Of a stretch of DNA of 64,000 nt, positions 1-7,410 are shown piece by piece. The stretch is from Acutalibacter sp. 1XD8-36 (GTDB lineage: Bacteria > Bacillota > Clostridia > Oscillospirales > Acutalibacteraceae), in NCBI RefSeq assembly GCF_009917525.1, contig NZ_QZDU01000003.1, forward strand, positions 186,001 to 250,000. The letters run 5' to 3'. The translations under genes and the position numbers were made by a program. Below the pieces are notes generated by a model that saw only the letters and a program-made list of their open reading frames with translations, did no database searches and was not told the DNA's origin. Numbering within the stretch: the stretch's first letter is position 1; each line of letters begins with the position of its first letter.

Positions 1-507
1 GAGATACCCCTGCCAGAGTACACAAAGGAGGAGCGGGACTTTGCCGCGGCTTTAGACGCCACCTGCCCGAATGACGGCGAGCTGCCGGGAATCGGGGCGA
101 AGTACGACCCTGAAATCCGCAGGAGGGTGTCGGAGCTGTCGGACAACGGAAAGGCCCCGCTGAACGACTTCCTGTGCCCCTTCTTCCACAGCACCAACCA
201 GGAGCCGGGCTCCACCGACGTGGGGGACGTGAGCTGGCAGACCCCAACAGCCCAGATAAGCACCGCCACCTGGACCGCCCATTCCCCAGGGCATAGCTGG
301 CAGAATGTGAGCGGCGGGAAGACCGGCATAGCCCATAAGGGGCTGATGTACGCGGCGAAGGTGCTGGCGGGGACAGCCATAGACCTGCTGACAGACCCGA
401 AGCTGCTGGAGGCTGCCCAGGCTGAGTTTAAAGTGGCTGCTGCAAAGGGCTACGACTGCCCGATAGAGCCGGACGCAGTGCCGGTGCCCGTGGAAGAAAT
501 GCTATAG
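1..507 (+). CDS. M20-family amidohydrolase, AbgB-like (3' end only)
   Basis: The reading frame is open from base 1 and ends at TAG 505-507, so only the last 168 residues are visible. The stretch GSTDVGDVSWQTPTAQ followed by WTAHSPGHSWQNV and GKTGIAHKGLMYAAK is typical of the C-terminal metal-binding/catalytic half of aminobenzoyl-glutamate utilization protein B and related M20 zinc peptidases. These hydrolyse amide bonds of acylated amino acids in the cytoplasm. The start and most of the metal ligands lie outside the window, so the substrate cannot be judged. No neighbouring AbgA or AbgT gene is seen. Confidence 0.85.
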   Translation, partial: EIPLPEYTKEERDFAAALDATCPNDGELPGIGAKYDPEIRRRVSELSDNGKAPLNDFLCPFFHSTNQEPGSTDVGDVSWQTPTAQISTATWTAHSPGHSWQNVSGGKTGIAHKGLMYAAKVLAGTAIDLLTDPKLLEAAQAEFKVAAAKGYDCPIEPDAVPVPVEEML

Positions 508-545
508 CAGAATGCTATGGGAGAGCGCGCGAAGCGAAACGCGGT

Positions 546-614
546 CCAGGTGCGCCCGGCACCTGGCGGGGTTTGGGGCAGCGCCCCAAGCCCTTAACTC
601 AGAGCGAAGCTCTG
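546..614. repeat. Intergenic multi-hairpin repeat (GGGGC-AGC-GCCCC family)
   Basis: Three adjacent hairpins: CCAGGTGC (546-553) with GCACCTGG (559-566); TTGGGGC (573-579) with GCCCCAA (583-589), loop AGC; CAGAGC (600-605) with GCTCTG (609-614). The middle hairpin recurs at 14604-14627, and as GGGGC-AAA-GCCCC at 10832-10844. It may also terminate the upstream gene, but there is no T tract. Confidence 0.6.
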
Positions 615-629
615 AAAAAAGGTAACCAC

Positions 630-1532
630 ATGAAAATCGACAGACTAATAGGAATACTATCCATAATGCTGCAGCGGGAAAAGGTCACAGCGCCTTTTCT
701 CGCTGCGACTTTCGAGGTCTCCCGCCGCACCATTAACCGGGACATCGAAGCCCTCTGCCGCGCCGGAATCCCAATCTCCACCAGCCAGGGCGCGGGGGGC
801 GGGCTGGCTATCATGAGCGGCTACAGGGTTGACAAGGCCCTGCTCACCTCCGGAGACATGCAGGCGATTCTAGCCGGGCTCCGGAGCCTTGACAGCGTCA
901 GCGGCACCAACAGGTACTCCCAGCTAATGGAGAAGCTGGCGGGCCCGAAGCTCATGGCCCAGGAGGGCTCCCTGCTCATAGACCTGGCCTCCTGGTACAA
1001 GGGGCCCTTGTCTGAAAAGCTGGGCCTTTTGCAGGAGGCCATCAGCGGCTGCAGGCTGGCGGGCTTCAGGTACTACGGCCCGGGCGGGGAGTCCCGGCGG
1101 ACTGTTGAGCCCTACTATATCGTGTTCAGATGGGGCAGCTGGTACGTGTGGGGCTTCTGCCTGAAACGAAATGACTACAGGCTCTTTAAGCTGAACCGCA
1201 TGGCGGGCCTCACACTGCTGGAGGGCTTTGAGCCCCGGGAGATACCCTACCCGGATTTGAGCGACGAGCGGGTATTCCCCGGGAATTACCGGGTGGAGGC
1301 CATTGTGCCGCCAAAATACAAGTGGCGGCTGGTGGAGGAGTACGGCGAGGGGTGCTTTACTGTGGAGCCGGACGGGCGGTGCAGGTTTCAGATAGACTTC
1401 ACGAACCTTGACAGCGCCGTTGACTGGCTGCTGGAGTTCAGGGGCGATGCCGAGCTTATAGACCCACCTGAAGTCCGGGAGGAGCTTTTGAAGATGGGGA
1501 GAAAAATTATTGAGCGGTACGGGGAAACATGA
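630..1532 (+). CDS. WYL-domain HTH transcriptional regulator (YafY/DeoR-like)
   Basis: 300 residues. The N-terminal winged helix-turn-helix (about 1-60) has the typical pattern SRRTINRDIEALCRAGIPI. The C-terminal half carries the WYL domain, here with WYV at 171-173. Family members are ligand-sensing repressors or activators, often of nearby genes. The ATG at 630 is chosen because the protein then begins MKIDRL, as in relatives; an upstream in-frame start at 573 would lie in a hairpin repeat. Only a weak ribosome binding site is visible. The stop codon lies inside a perfect 10-bp dyad in front of the next gene, which suggests it controls the following two-gene unit. Ligand unknown. Confidence 0.85.
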   Translation: MKIDRLIGILSIMLQREKVTAPFLAATFEVSRRTINRDIEALCRAGIPISTSQGAGGGLAIMSGYRVDKALLTSGDMQAILAGLRSLDSVSGTNRYSQLMEKLAGPKLMAQEGSLLIDLASWYKGPLSEKLGLLQEAISGCRLAGFRYYGPGGESRRTVEPYYIVFRWGSWYVWGFCLKRNDYRLFKLNRMAGLTLLEGFEPREIPYPDLSDERVFPGNYRVEAIVPPKYKWRLVEEYGEGCFTVEPDGRCRFQIDFTNLDSAVDWLLEFRGDAELIDPPEVREELLKMGRKIIERYGET

Positions 1533-1563
1533 CATACTGTTGTCATGTTTATGGGGGTATAAT
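1525..1563 (+). promoter_or_regulatory. Perfect 10-bp dyad with overlapping -10 element, likely regulator operator
   Basis: AAACATGACA (1525-1534) and TGTCATGTTT (1541-1550) are exact reverse complements separated by 6 nt. A TATAAT (1558-1563) follows 7 bp downstream, and the start codon of the next gene is at 1595. There is no T tract, so a terminator is unlikely. Position and symmetry fit an operator for the dimeric WYL regulator encoded just upstream. Confidence 0.6.
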
Positions 1564-1594
1564 GGGATAAAATTATCCCTATGGAGGTAAACTG

Positions 1595-2497
1595 ATGGAC
1601 GTCAATAAAGCTAAAAGGTTCATCACCGATACCGCCCGGCCCCTGGAGCTGGCGGAGTACAGGTGTATATTCGAGGGCGGGCCGAGGCGGGCGGTGGCTG
1701 AGGAGCTTAAAAGGTTCCAGAACCCGGACGGCGGTTTCGGAAATGCCCTGGAGCCGGACAACTGGAACCCCGGCTCCACCCCCATCACCACCAACGACGC
1801 CATAATCCGCCTGCACCACTGCGGCGCCCTGGGAGAGGCCGGGGACATGGCGGAGGGCATTGCCCGGTGGCTGAGAAGCGGCGAGGGCTTCCTGCCGGAG
1901 AAACGGCGCTGGGCAGGGTCTGTCGCCTCAAACCTTCTATATCCCCACGCTGTCTGGTGGGAGCCCGGGGACCATGAGGGCGAGGGCTGGAACCCCACGG
2001 TCTCCCTGGCGGCGTTCATGGCCTGCGTGGACGGCGAAGAAAAGTGGAAGGAGCTGGTGGGGGAGGCCTTCCGGTGGCTTGAGTCGGCGGAGAAGATAGG
2101 CAGCGACGAGGCGAAGTGCTTTATCCTGGCCCACGGGCTTTTGGAGCTGTACGGTGTTACGGATGTGATAGACCTTGAAAAGGGCCGGGATGCGGTGAGA
2201 AGGGCCGTGGGCCTGTCCCTCTGCCGGGATGTGGAGAAGTACGGCGTAGACTATGCGGCGGGGCCATCGGCCTTCTTCTGCTGCGAAGGGTATCTTCCGG
2301 CGGGGATAGACGGGCTCATTAAGGCCGATTTAGGGGCCGTGGACAGGCTCCAGATGGAGGACGGCGGGTATGACATAACCTGGCAGTGGAACACCCCCTA
2401 TGAGGAGGAGTTCAGACAGGCCCGGGAGTGGTGGAGGCCAAAGGTCACTATGGAGAAGCTGGGGTTCTACCTGGCATTTAAGGGAGGGGAATTATAA
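1595..2497 (+). CDS. Terpenoid cyclase/prenyltransferase alpha-alpha toroid-like protein
   Basis: 300 residues, ribosome binding site GGAGG ahead of ATG 1595. It contains repeats of the type seen in squalene/prenyltransferase toroids: FQNPDGGFGNALEPD near residue 40 and LQMEDGGYDITWQW near residue 250. No catalytic DXDD motif was seen, so enzymatic activity is not implied. The gene ends in TAATG, overlapping the next start by one base, so the two are co-translated. The dyad upstream and the WYL regulator suggest regulated expression. Function unknown. Confidence 0.7.
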   Translation: MDVNKAKRFITDTARPLELAEYRCIFEGGPRRAVAEELKRFQNPDGGFGNALEPDNWNPGSTPITTNDAIIRLHHCGALGEAGDMAEGIARWLRSGEGFLPEKRRWAGSVASNLLYPHAVWWEPGDHEGEGWNPTVSLAAFMACVDGEEKWKELVGEAFRWLESAEKIGSDEAKCFILAHGLLELYGVTDVIDLEKGRDAVRRAVGLSLCRDVEKYGVDYAAGPSAFFCCEGYLPAGIDGLIKADLGAVDRLQMEDGGYDITWQWNTPYEEEFRQAREWWRPKVTMEKLGFYLAFKGGEL

Positions 2498-2919
2498 TGA
2501 AGCTTGTGCCCACAATAAATTTCGGCGGGAACTGCCGGGAGGCCATATATACCTATGAAAGGGCCTTCGGCGGCAGGATAAACTGCCTGATAACATACGG
2601 CGAGGCGGACGACCCGGCGTATAACCCCCTGCTTAAAGAAGGCCAGGGGGAGTATATATACCACTCCGAGCTGCTGCTGGGCGGGGAGAGGATTATCATG
2701 GCGGACCATATCGACATAGAGTTTGAGACCTGCTACTCCAATTTCCTGACTGTGATGATGGACACAAAGGAGGAGGTACAGCGGGCGTATGAGGCGATGA
2801 AGGAGGGGAGTAAGACCATATACCCCATGGAGGCCACGCCATACAGCTCCTGCCGGGTAGTCTTCGTGGACAGGTTCGGCATACGCTGGGGGATTATGAC
2901 CGAGCAGACAGAGAGATAA
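2497..2919 (+). CDS. PhnB-like VOC-superfamily protein
   Basis: 140 residues. It starts MKLVPTINFGGNCREAIYTY, with ERAFGG and a C-terminal DRFGIRWGI, the pattern of the PhnB/3-demethylubiquinone methyltransferase-like branch of the vicinal oxygen chelate (glyoxalase) fold. These are small dimeric cytosolic proteins, mostly of unknown substrate. Its start overlaps the stop of the upstream gene (TAATG). A strong terminator follows at once, so the unit is two genes. Genes of this family are frequently found beside YafY/WYL regulators, as here. Confidence 0.85.
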   Translation: MKLVPTINFGGNCREAIYTYERAFGGRINCLITYGEADDPAYNPLLKEGQGEYIYHSELLLGGERIIMADHIDIEFETCYSNFLTVMMDTKEEVQRAYEAMKEGSKTIYPMEATPYSSCRVVFVDRFGIRWGIMTEQTER

Positions 2920-2923
2920 ATCC

Positions 2924-2960
2924 AAAGGGCGCTGTCCGGCTTGACCGGGTGGCGCTCTTT
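2924..2960 (+). terminator. Rho-independent terminator of the PhnB-like gene
   Basis: Sixteen-pair stem: 2924-2939 pairs with 2945-2960 (several G-U pairs), loop of 5 nt, T-rich 3' side. Its loop and 3' arm contain the -35 box of the next promoter. Confidence 0.8.
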
Positions 2961-2969
2961 TGCTATAAT
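2941..2969 (+). promoter_or_regulatory. SigA promoter of pyrK-pyrD, embedded in a terminator
   Basis: TTGACC (2941-2946), 17-bp spacer, TATAAT (2964-2969). The -35 box sits in the loop and 3' arm of the upstream terminator. The ribosome binding site AAAGGAG and ATG 2996 follow. Confidence 0.85.
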
Positions 2970-2995
2970 TAAAGAAAAACGTAAAGGAGCACCCA

Positions 2996-3754
2996 ATGAA
3001 ACCCTTCGATTCACGTCAGTGCAAGCTTCTTGCCGCCCGGGAGCTGTCCCCCGGCATATTCGACTTCACAGTGTCCTGCCCGGAGCTTGCCGCCTTAGCC
3101 GCCCCCGGGCAGTTCGCCCAGATTCTCGTCCCCGGGCACACCCTGCGGCGGCCCATCTCCATATGCTCCATAGGCAGGGAGACCCTGCGCTTTGTGTTCC
3201 AGGTGCGGGGGGAGGGCACCGAAAAGCTCTCCCGGTATAGGCCCGGGGACGATATCGACATCCTTGCCCCTCTGGGAAAGGGATTCCCCATAGACCCAAA
3301 TAAGCGCACGCTTTTAGTGGGCGGCGGCATAGGCGTGCCCCCATTATTGGGAGTGGCTGAGGCCCTGGGGGGGAACGCTGTAGCTGTCCTGGGCTTCAGA
3401 AACCGGGACCTTGTGATTCTGGAGGAGGACTTTAAAAATACCGGGGCGAAGGTGCTCATAGCCACGGACGACGGCTCCTATGGGCATAAGGGCCTTGTGA
3501 CAGACCTTGCCACCGGGGAGGACTTCCAGGTGCTCATGGCCTGCGGGCCCGGGCCCATGCTCAGAGGGGCGGGGGCCCTTGCAGGAGAGCGGGGCGTGCC
3601 GGGGTACCTCTCCCTTGAGCAGCGGATGGCCTGCGGTGTGGGAGCCTGCCTTGGGTGCGCGGTGGCCCTTACAGACGGCGAGGGCCGGGAGTATTTCGGA
3701 CATGTGTGCAAGGACGGCCCGGTGTTCCCTATGGACAGGCTGAAGGAGGTATAG
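2996..3754 (+). CDS. pyrK: Dihydroorotate dehydrogenase B, electron-transfer subunit
   Basis: 252 residues. FAD/NAD-binding ferredoxin-reductase fold with a C-terminal [2Fe-2S] site: Cys213, Cys218, Cys221 and Cys238 in the CGVGACLGC...HVCKDG pattern. PyrK passes electrons from the PyrD flavin to NAD+ in the fourth step of pyrimidine synthesis. RPISICS (FAD binding) and GGGIGVPPL (NAD binding) are visible. It has its own promoter, and pyrD follows 5 bp downstream, the usual pyrKD order. No PyrR binding leader is visible in the short 5' region. Confidence 0.97.
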   Translation: MKPFDSRQCKLLAARELSPGIFDFTVSCPELAALAAPGQFAQILVPGHTLRRPISICSIGRETLRFVFQVRGEGTEKLSRYRPGDDIDILAPLGKGFPIDPNKRTLLVGGGIGVPPLLGVAEALGGNAVAVLGFRNRDLVILEEDFKNTGAKVLIATDDGSYGHKGLVTDLATGEDFQVLMACGPGPMLRGAGALAGERGVPGYLSLEQRMACGVGACLGCAVALTDGEGREYFGHVCKDGPVFPMDRLKEV

Positions 3755-3759
3755 GTATT

Positions 3760-4680
3760 ATGGAAAAAAATAATAAGCTTTCTGTGAACATAGCCGGCGT
3801 GGAGTTCAATAACCCCATAATCGCCGCCTCGGGCACCTTTGGCTTCGGAAGGGAGTACGGCGAGCTGTACCCCCTAAGCGAGCTGGGGGGGATAAGCTGC
3901 AAGGGCACTACCCTGAAGGAGCGCCCGGGCAACCCGCCCCCAAGGGTCACAGAGACCCCCGGGGGTATGCTCAACGCCGTGGGCCTGCAGAACCCGGGGG
4001 TGGAGCACTTTATAAACGAGGACTTACCATGGCTCTCAAAGCAGGGCACGAGGATAATTGCAAATATTGCCGGGAGCACCGTGGAGGACTACTGCCGGAC
4101 GGCTGAGCTTCTCAACGGCACGGCTGTAGATATGGTGGAGCTGAACATATCCTGCCCCAACGTGAAGGAGGGCGGGGTGCAGTTCGGGGTCACGGCAGAG
4201 GGGGTGGAGGGTATTACCCGGGCGGTGCGGGAGCGCTGCAAAAAGCCCCTGATGGTGAAGCTCTCCCCCAATGTTACCGACATCACCGAGATGGCTATAG
4301 CCGCCGAGAGCGGCGGGGCCGACGCTTTGTCCCTTATAAATACCCTCACAGGTATGCGCATTGACATCAACTCACGCCGCCCTATAATCAGGAACAATAC
4401 CGGGGGGCTCTCGGGCCCGGCAGTGCTGCCGGTGGCAATACGCATGGTCTGGCAGGTATGTAATAAGGTGAAGCTGCCTGTTGTGGGCCTTGGGGGGATA
4501 TCCACCTGGCAGGACGCGGTTGAAATGCTCCTGGCCGGGGCGGTTGCCATACAGGTGGGCACGGCTATCTTCACCGACCCATACGCGCCCATAAAAATCC
4601 GGGACGGGCTTCTTGAGTTCATGGATAAAAAGGGCGTGAAGTCTGTATCAGAGCTTACAGGGGGGGTGAGGCCGTGGTGA
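3760..4680 (+). CDS. pyrD: Dihydroorotate dehydrogenase, class 1B catalytic subunit
   Basis: 306 residues from ATG 3760, preceded by AAGGAGGT. FMN-dependent TIM barrel. Cys132 in NISCPNVKEGG is the class 1 catalytic base, and GGISTWQDAVEMLLAGA is the phosphate-binding end. It oxidises dihydroorotate to orotate as part of the PyrD2-PyrK2 complex. An upstream in-frame start (3655) is rejected because it lies inside pyrK. The stop overlaps the next gene by 7 bases. Confidence 0.97.
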   Translation: MEKNNKLSVNIAGVEFNNPIIAASGTFGFGREYGELYPLSELGGISCKGTTLKERPGNPPPRVTETPGGMLNAVGLQNPGVEHFINEDLPWLSKQGTRIIANIAGSTVEDYCRTAELLNGTAVDMVELNISCPNVKEGGVQFGVTAEGVEGITRAVRERCKKPLMVKLSPNVTDITEMAIAAESGGADALSLINTLTGMRIDINSRRPIIRNNTGGLSGPAVLPVAIRMVWQVCNKVKLPVVGLGGISTWQDAVEMLLAGAVAIQVGTAIFTDPYAPIKIRDGLLEFMDKKGVKSVSELTGGVRPW

Positions 4681-5351
4681 CAAGGATTTATCTTATCAGG
4701 CATTGTCAGTCCATGGGGAATATCGAGCACAAGTTCCAGGGGCAGTATGACGCGGACATAAGCCCCGCCGGTGAGAAGCAGCTGGAATTATTGGGCCTGC
4801 GATTTCGGAACGAGCCCATTGACGTGATATACACAAGCCCCCTAAAACGTGCCCGGTTGACCGCGCAGGCCATCGCCAAGTACCATAATGATATAGAGGT
4901 GATAGACGAGCCGGGCTTTATTGAGATGAACGTGGGTGAGCTTGAGAACCGCTCCCTGAAAGAGCTGGCGCTGAACTACCCGGAGACCGCCGAAAAATGG
5001 GACCGGTACCCGGACCTTTGTGAGTTCCCCGGGGGAGAGACTATGGCGGAGGTATACGAGCGGGTGAACAGGGCCCTTGACAGGGTGATAGCTGAGAATC
5101 CGGGGAGGACTGTGGTAATAACTACCCATGGCGGGGTGCTCAGGAATCTCTACGCCCGGATACAGTTCGGGGAACCGGCGGGCATAAGAAAGAGCGAGGT
5201 CTTCGGCAATACCGGGGTGAGCACGGTAATAGCCGAAGGGGACAGGCTGTGCTTTGAGAGTACAAACGACCTTTCGCACCTGCCAGAGGACATGCGCAGG
5301 CCGCCCACAAAATTCTCCTTTGAGGCCTTTAGGGGGAGTGAGCCGGTATGA
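4674..5351 (+). CDS. Histidine phosphatase family protein (phosphoglycerate mutase-like)
   Basis: 225 residues, starting GTG at 4674 (GTG at 4677 is equally possible). The catalytic motif is LIRHCQSMGN (RHG type, with Cys for Gly), and the second catalytic His is in VVITTHGGVLRNL. Such cytosolic enzymes dephosphorylate small metabolites or act as cobalamin-pathway phosphatases. No cobalamin genes are near, so the substrate is open. It overlaps pyrD upstream and ruvX downstream (ATGA), so it belongs to one transcription unit with them. Confidence 0.85.
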   Translation: MVTRIYLIRHCQSMGNIEHKFQGQYDADISPAGEKQLELLGLRFRNEPIDVIYTSPLKRARLTAQAIAKYHNDIEVIDEPGFIEMNVGELENRSLKELALNYPETAEKWDRYPDLCEFPGGETMAEVYERVNRALDRVIAENPGRTVVITTHGGVLRNLYARIQFGEPAGIRKSEVFGNTGVSTVIAEGDRLCFESTNDLSHLPEDMRRPPTKFSFEAFRGSEPV

Positions 5352-5776
5352 TAATCATGGGCGTCGACCTGGGCCATGCCCGGACAGGGCTCTCGGTCTG
5401 TGACAAAAATGAGCTGCTGGCAAGCCCCCTTAAGGTGATATGCCAACGGGACCCGGAGAAGCTCTGCCGTGAGATAGCGCAGGCGGCGGGAGAGGCAGAA
5501 GCCGGGCTCATAGCCCTGGGGCTCCCCCGGAACATGGACGGCTCCGAGGGGGAGAGCGCCCGCTTTGCCCGGGAAATGGGGGCGAAGATAGGGGAGCTCA
5601 CCTCCCTGCCGGTGCGTTTTGTGGACGAGCGGGGCACTACCCTTACCGCCCACGGGTATTTAAACGAGACCAATACCCGGGGCAAAAAGAGGAAGGCCGT
5701 GGTGGACGCGGTGGCGGCGGTGGTGATACTTGAGGACTTTTTGCAGTACAGGAGGAACCACAGGGAAGAAAGCTGA
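5348..5776 (+). CDS. ruvX: Putative pre-16S rRNA nuclease / Holliday junction resolvase-like YqgF
   Basis: 142 residues, RNase H fold. The first acidic residue is in MGVDLGHARTGLSV, and the family motifs GLPRNMDGSEGESA and VRFVDERGTTLTA are intact. YqgF matures the 5' end of 16S rRNA; a Holliday junction role was proposed earlier. It overlaps the phosphatase gene by 4 bases. An internal ATG at 5357 is an alternative start. Confidence 0.92.
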   Translation: MIIMGVDLGHARTGLSVCDKNELLASPLKVICQRDPEKLCREIAQAAGEAEAGLIALGLPRNMDGSEGESARFAREMGAKIGELTSLPVRFVDERGTTLTAHGYLNETNTRGKKRKAVVDAVAAVVILEDFLQYRRNHREES

Positions 5777-5796
5777 TTTCCGGGCCATACTATATT

Positions 5797-5831
5797 AAAT
5801 TATAATTATATTATAATTTAAAAACTATAAT
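5797..5831 (+). promoter_or_regulatory. AT-rich inverted repeat and -10 element upstream of ldh
   Basis: AAATTATAAT (5797-5806) and ATTATAATTT (5810-5819) are exact inverted repeats 3 nt apart, in a GC-rich chromosome. TATAAT at 5826-5831 is a plausible -10. No good -35 is visible, so the promoter may need an activator bound at the repeat. It does not match the Rex consensus. Confidence 0.45.
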
Positions 5832-5858
5832 AAACAGCAGACGGAAAGGTGTGGTAAT

Positions 5859-6809
5859 ATGTGCGGCAACAAACGTAAGATAGTCCTGGTGGGCACAGGG
5901 ATGGTGGGCATGAGCTTTGCCTATTCAGCCCTCAACCGGGGGCTCTGCGACACGCTGGTGCTGGTGGACGTGGACAAGAAGCGGGCCATGGGCGAGGCCA
6001 TGGATTTAAACCATGGGCTGGCCTTTGCCGGGAGCAGCATGAAGATTTACGCCGGGGAATACTCGGACTGCTCGGACGCGGACATGGTGGTGATATCGGC
6101 GGGGGTGGGGCAGAAGCCCGGGGAGTCCAGGCTGGAGCTGCTAAAGCGCAATACCGAGGTGTTTCAGTCTATTATAGAGCCGGTGGTGCGCTCGGGCTTC
6201 GGCGGGGTCTTCCTGGTGGCCACAAACCCGGTGGACATTATGACCCGGGTGACCTTCGAGCTCTCGGGCTTTAACCCAAAGAGGGTCTTCGGCACCGGGA
6301 CCACCCTTGACACCGCAAGGCTCAGGTACCTTTTGGGGGAATATTTCGCCGTTGACCCCAGGAACATGCACGCCTATGTTATCGGCGAGCACGGGGACAG
6401 CGAGTTCGTCCCCTGGAGCCAGGCCATGATAGCCACAAAGCCTGTGATAGACGTGTGCGGACAGTCGGGGGGCAGGTACCAGCTTTCAGAGGTGCAGAGG
6501 CTGAGCCTTGAGGTGAGGGACGCGGCCCAGCGCATAATCGAGGCGAAGAAGGCCACCTATTACGGCATAGGCATGGCGATGGTGCGCATAGCCCGGGCGG
6601 TGCTCTCAGACGAGAACTCGGTGCTGACCGTGTCCGCAAGGCTCTGGGGGGAGTACGGCCAGAGGGGGGTCTATGCAGGGGTGCCCTGTATTGTGAACCG
6701 AAACGGCGTGGACCGGGTGCTTGAGCTGGGGCTCACCGAAGAGGAGCAGGAGAAGTTTAACGAGTCCTGCGGCATACTGGAGGAGAACTACCAGGGGCTG
6801 GAGCTATAG
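5859..6809 (+). CDS. ldh: L-lactate dehydrogenase
   Basis: 316 residues. NAD-binding GTGMVGMSFAYS near the N-terminus. GQKPGESRLELL has Gln where malate dehydrogenases have Arg, favouring lactate. LDTARLR carries the catalytic Asp, and His178 in IGEHGDSE is the proton donor. It reduces pyruvate to lactate to regenerate NAD+ in fermentation. It is transcribed alone from an AT-rich promoter region. ATG 5859 follows GGAAAGGTGTGGTAAT; an allosteric (fructose-1,6-bisphosphate) type is typical in Firmicutes but was not tested here. Confidence 0.95.
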   Translation: MCGNKRKIVLVGTGMVGMSFAYSALNRGLCDTLVLVDVDKKRAMGEAMDLNHGLAFAGSSMKIYAGEYSDCSDADMVVISAGVGQKPGESRLELLKRNTEVFQSIIEPVVRSGFGGVFLVATNPVDIMTRVTFELSGFNPKRVFGTGTTLDTARLRYLLGEYFAVDPRNMHAYVIGEHGDSEFVPWSQAMIATKPVIDVCGQSGGRYQLSEVQRLSLEVRDAAQRIIEAKKATYYGIGMAMVRIARAVLSDENSVLTVSARLWGEYGQRGVYAGVPCIVNRNGVDRVLELGLTEEEQEKFNESCGILEENYQGLEL

Positions 6810-6872
6810 AGCCTGTTTTAAAACAGGCTCTGGTGAGCGGGGCGGTAAACCCTTGTGGTGCTGCCCCGCCCC
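6808..6872. repeat. Perfect 24-bp palindrome and GC hairpin after ldh
   Basis: 6808-6819 is the exact reverse complement of 6820-6831 and begins inside the ldh stop codon. A second hairpin, GGGGCGG (6839-6845) with CCGCCCC (6866-6872), follows. Neither has a downstream T tract. Together they probably end ldh transcription or protect its 3' end. Confidence 0.5.
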
Positions 6873-6927
6873 ATATACATCCGGCTGGGAATTTTGCAAA
6901 GACGTTTCCAAAGGCCGCGATTTTATG

Positions 6928-6956
6928 TTGACAAACGGCGTAAAATAGTGTATAAT
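6928..6956 (+). promoter_or_regulatory. SigA promoter of ylxM-ffh
   Basis: TTGACA (6928-6933), 17-bp spacer, TATAAT (6951-6956): a consensus promoter about 85 bp before the ylxM start. Confidence 0.9.
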
Positions 6957-7039
6957 TCCTAAGGTGTAAAGAGAATCCCTTTACAGAGATACAGAGGGGC
7001 CGCCTGAGGGGGCGGGAGGAGAAAGGAAGGATAGCCCGG

Positions 7040-7402
7040 ATGCCCAAGGACCTGAGGATATCGGTGCTGCTGGACTTTTACGGAGAGATGCTCACCGATA
7101 CCCAGCGTGAGACCCTTGACGAGTACTATAACCAGGACATGTCCCTGGCGGAGATAGGCGAGGAGCGGGGTATAAGCAGGCAGGGCGTGAGGGACTCCAT
7201 AAAGAGGTCCAAGGAGCAGCTTGTTGAGATGGAGGAGAAGCTGGGGCTTGCAAAGAGGTTCCAGGAGGTACAGGGGGCGCTTGCCGAGATATGCGACTGC
7301 GCCCTTGAGATACAGGAGCTGAACGCCGGGGATATAGAGGGGATTGACAGGAGCGCCCAGGAGATAATCGGCCTGGCGCAGAAAATCTCGGACGAGGAGT
7401 AG
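7040..7402 (+). CDS. ylxM: YlxM family DNA-binding protein (UPF0122)
   Basis: 120 residues. Sigma-70 region 4-like helix-turn-helix: LAEIGEERGISRQGVRDSIKR around residues 35-55, then a coiled tail. YlxM is encoded beside ffh in Firmicutes and associates with the signal recognition particle, modulating Ffh GTPase activity in the species tested. Gap to ffh is 8 bp, so they are co-transcribed. Confidence 0.93.
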   Translation: MPKDLRISVLLDFYGEMLTDTQRETLDEYYNQDMSLAEIGEERGISRQGVRDSIKRSKEQLVEMEEKLGLAKRFQEVQGALAEICDCALEIQELNAGDIEGIDRSAQEIIGLAQKISDEE

Positions 7403-7410
7403 TCGTAGCA

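Noticed and set aside
3655-3759. Upstream start for pyrD
   Set aside because: Lies inside pyrK; ATG 3760 has AAGGAGGT at the right distance and matches the family N-terminus.
6808-6831. 24-bp palindrome as a Rho-independent terminator
   Set aside because: Perfect stem but no T tract on either side; kept as a repeat rather than called a terminator.
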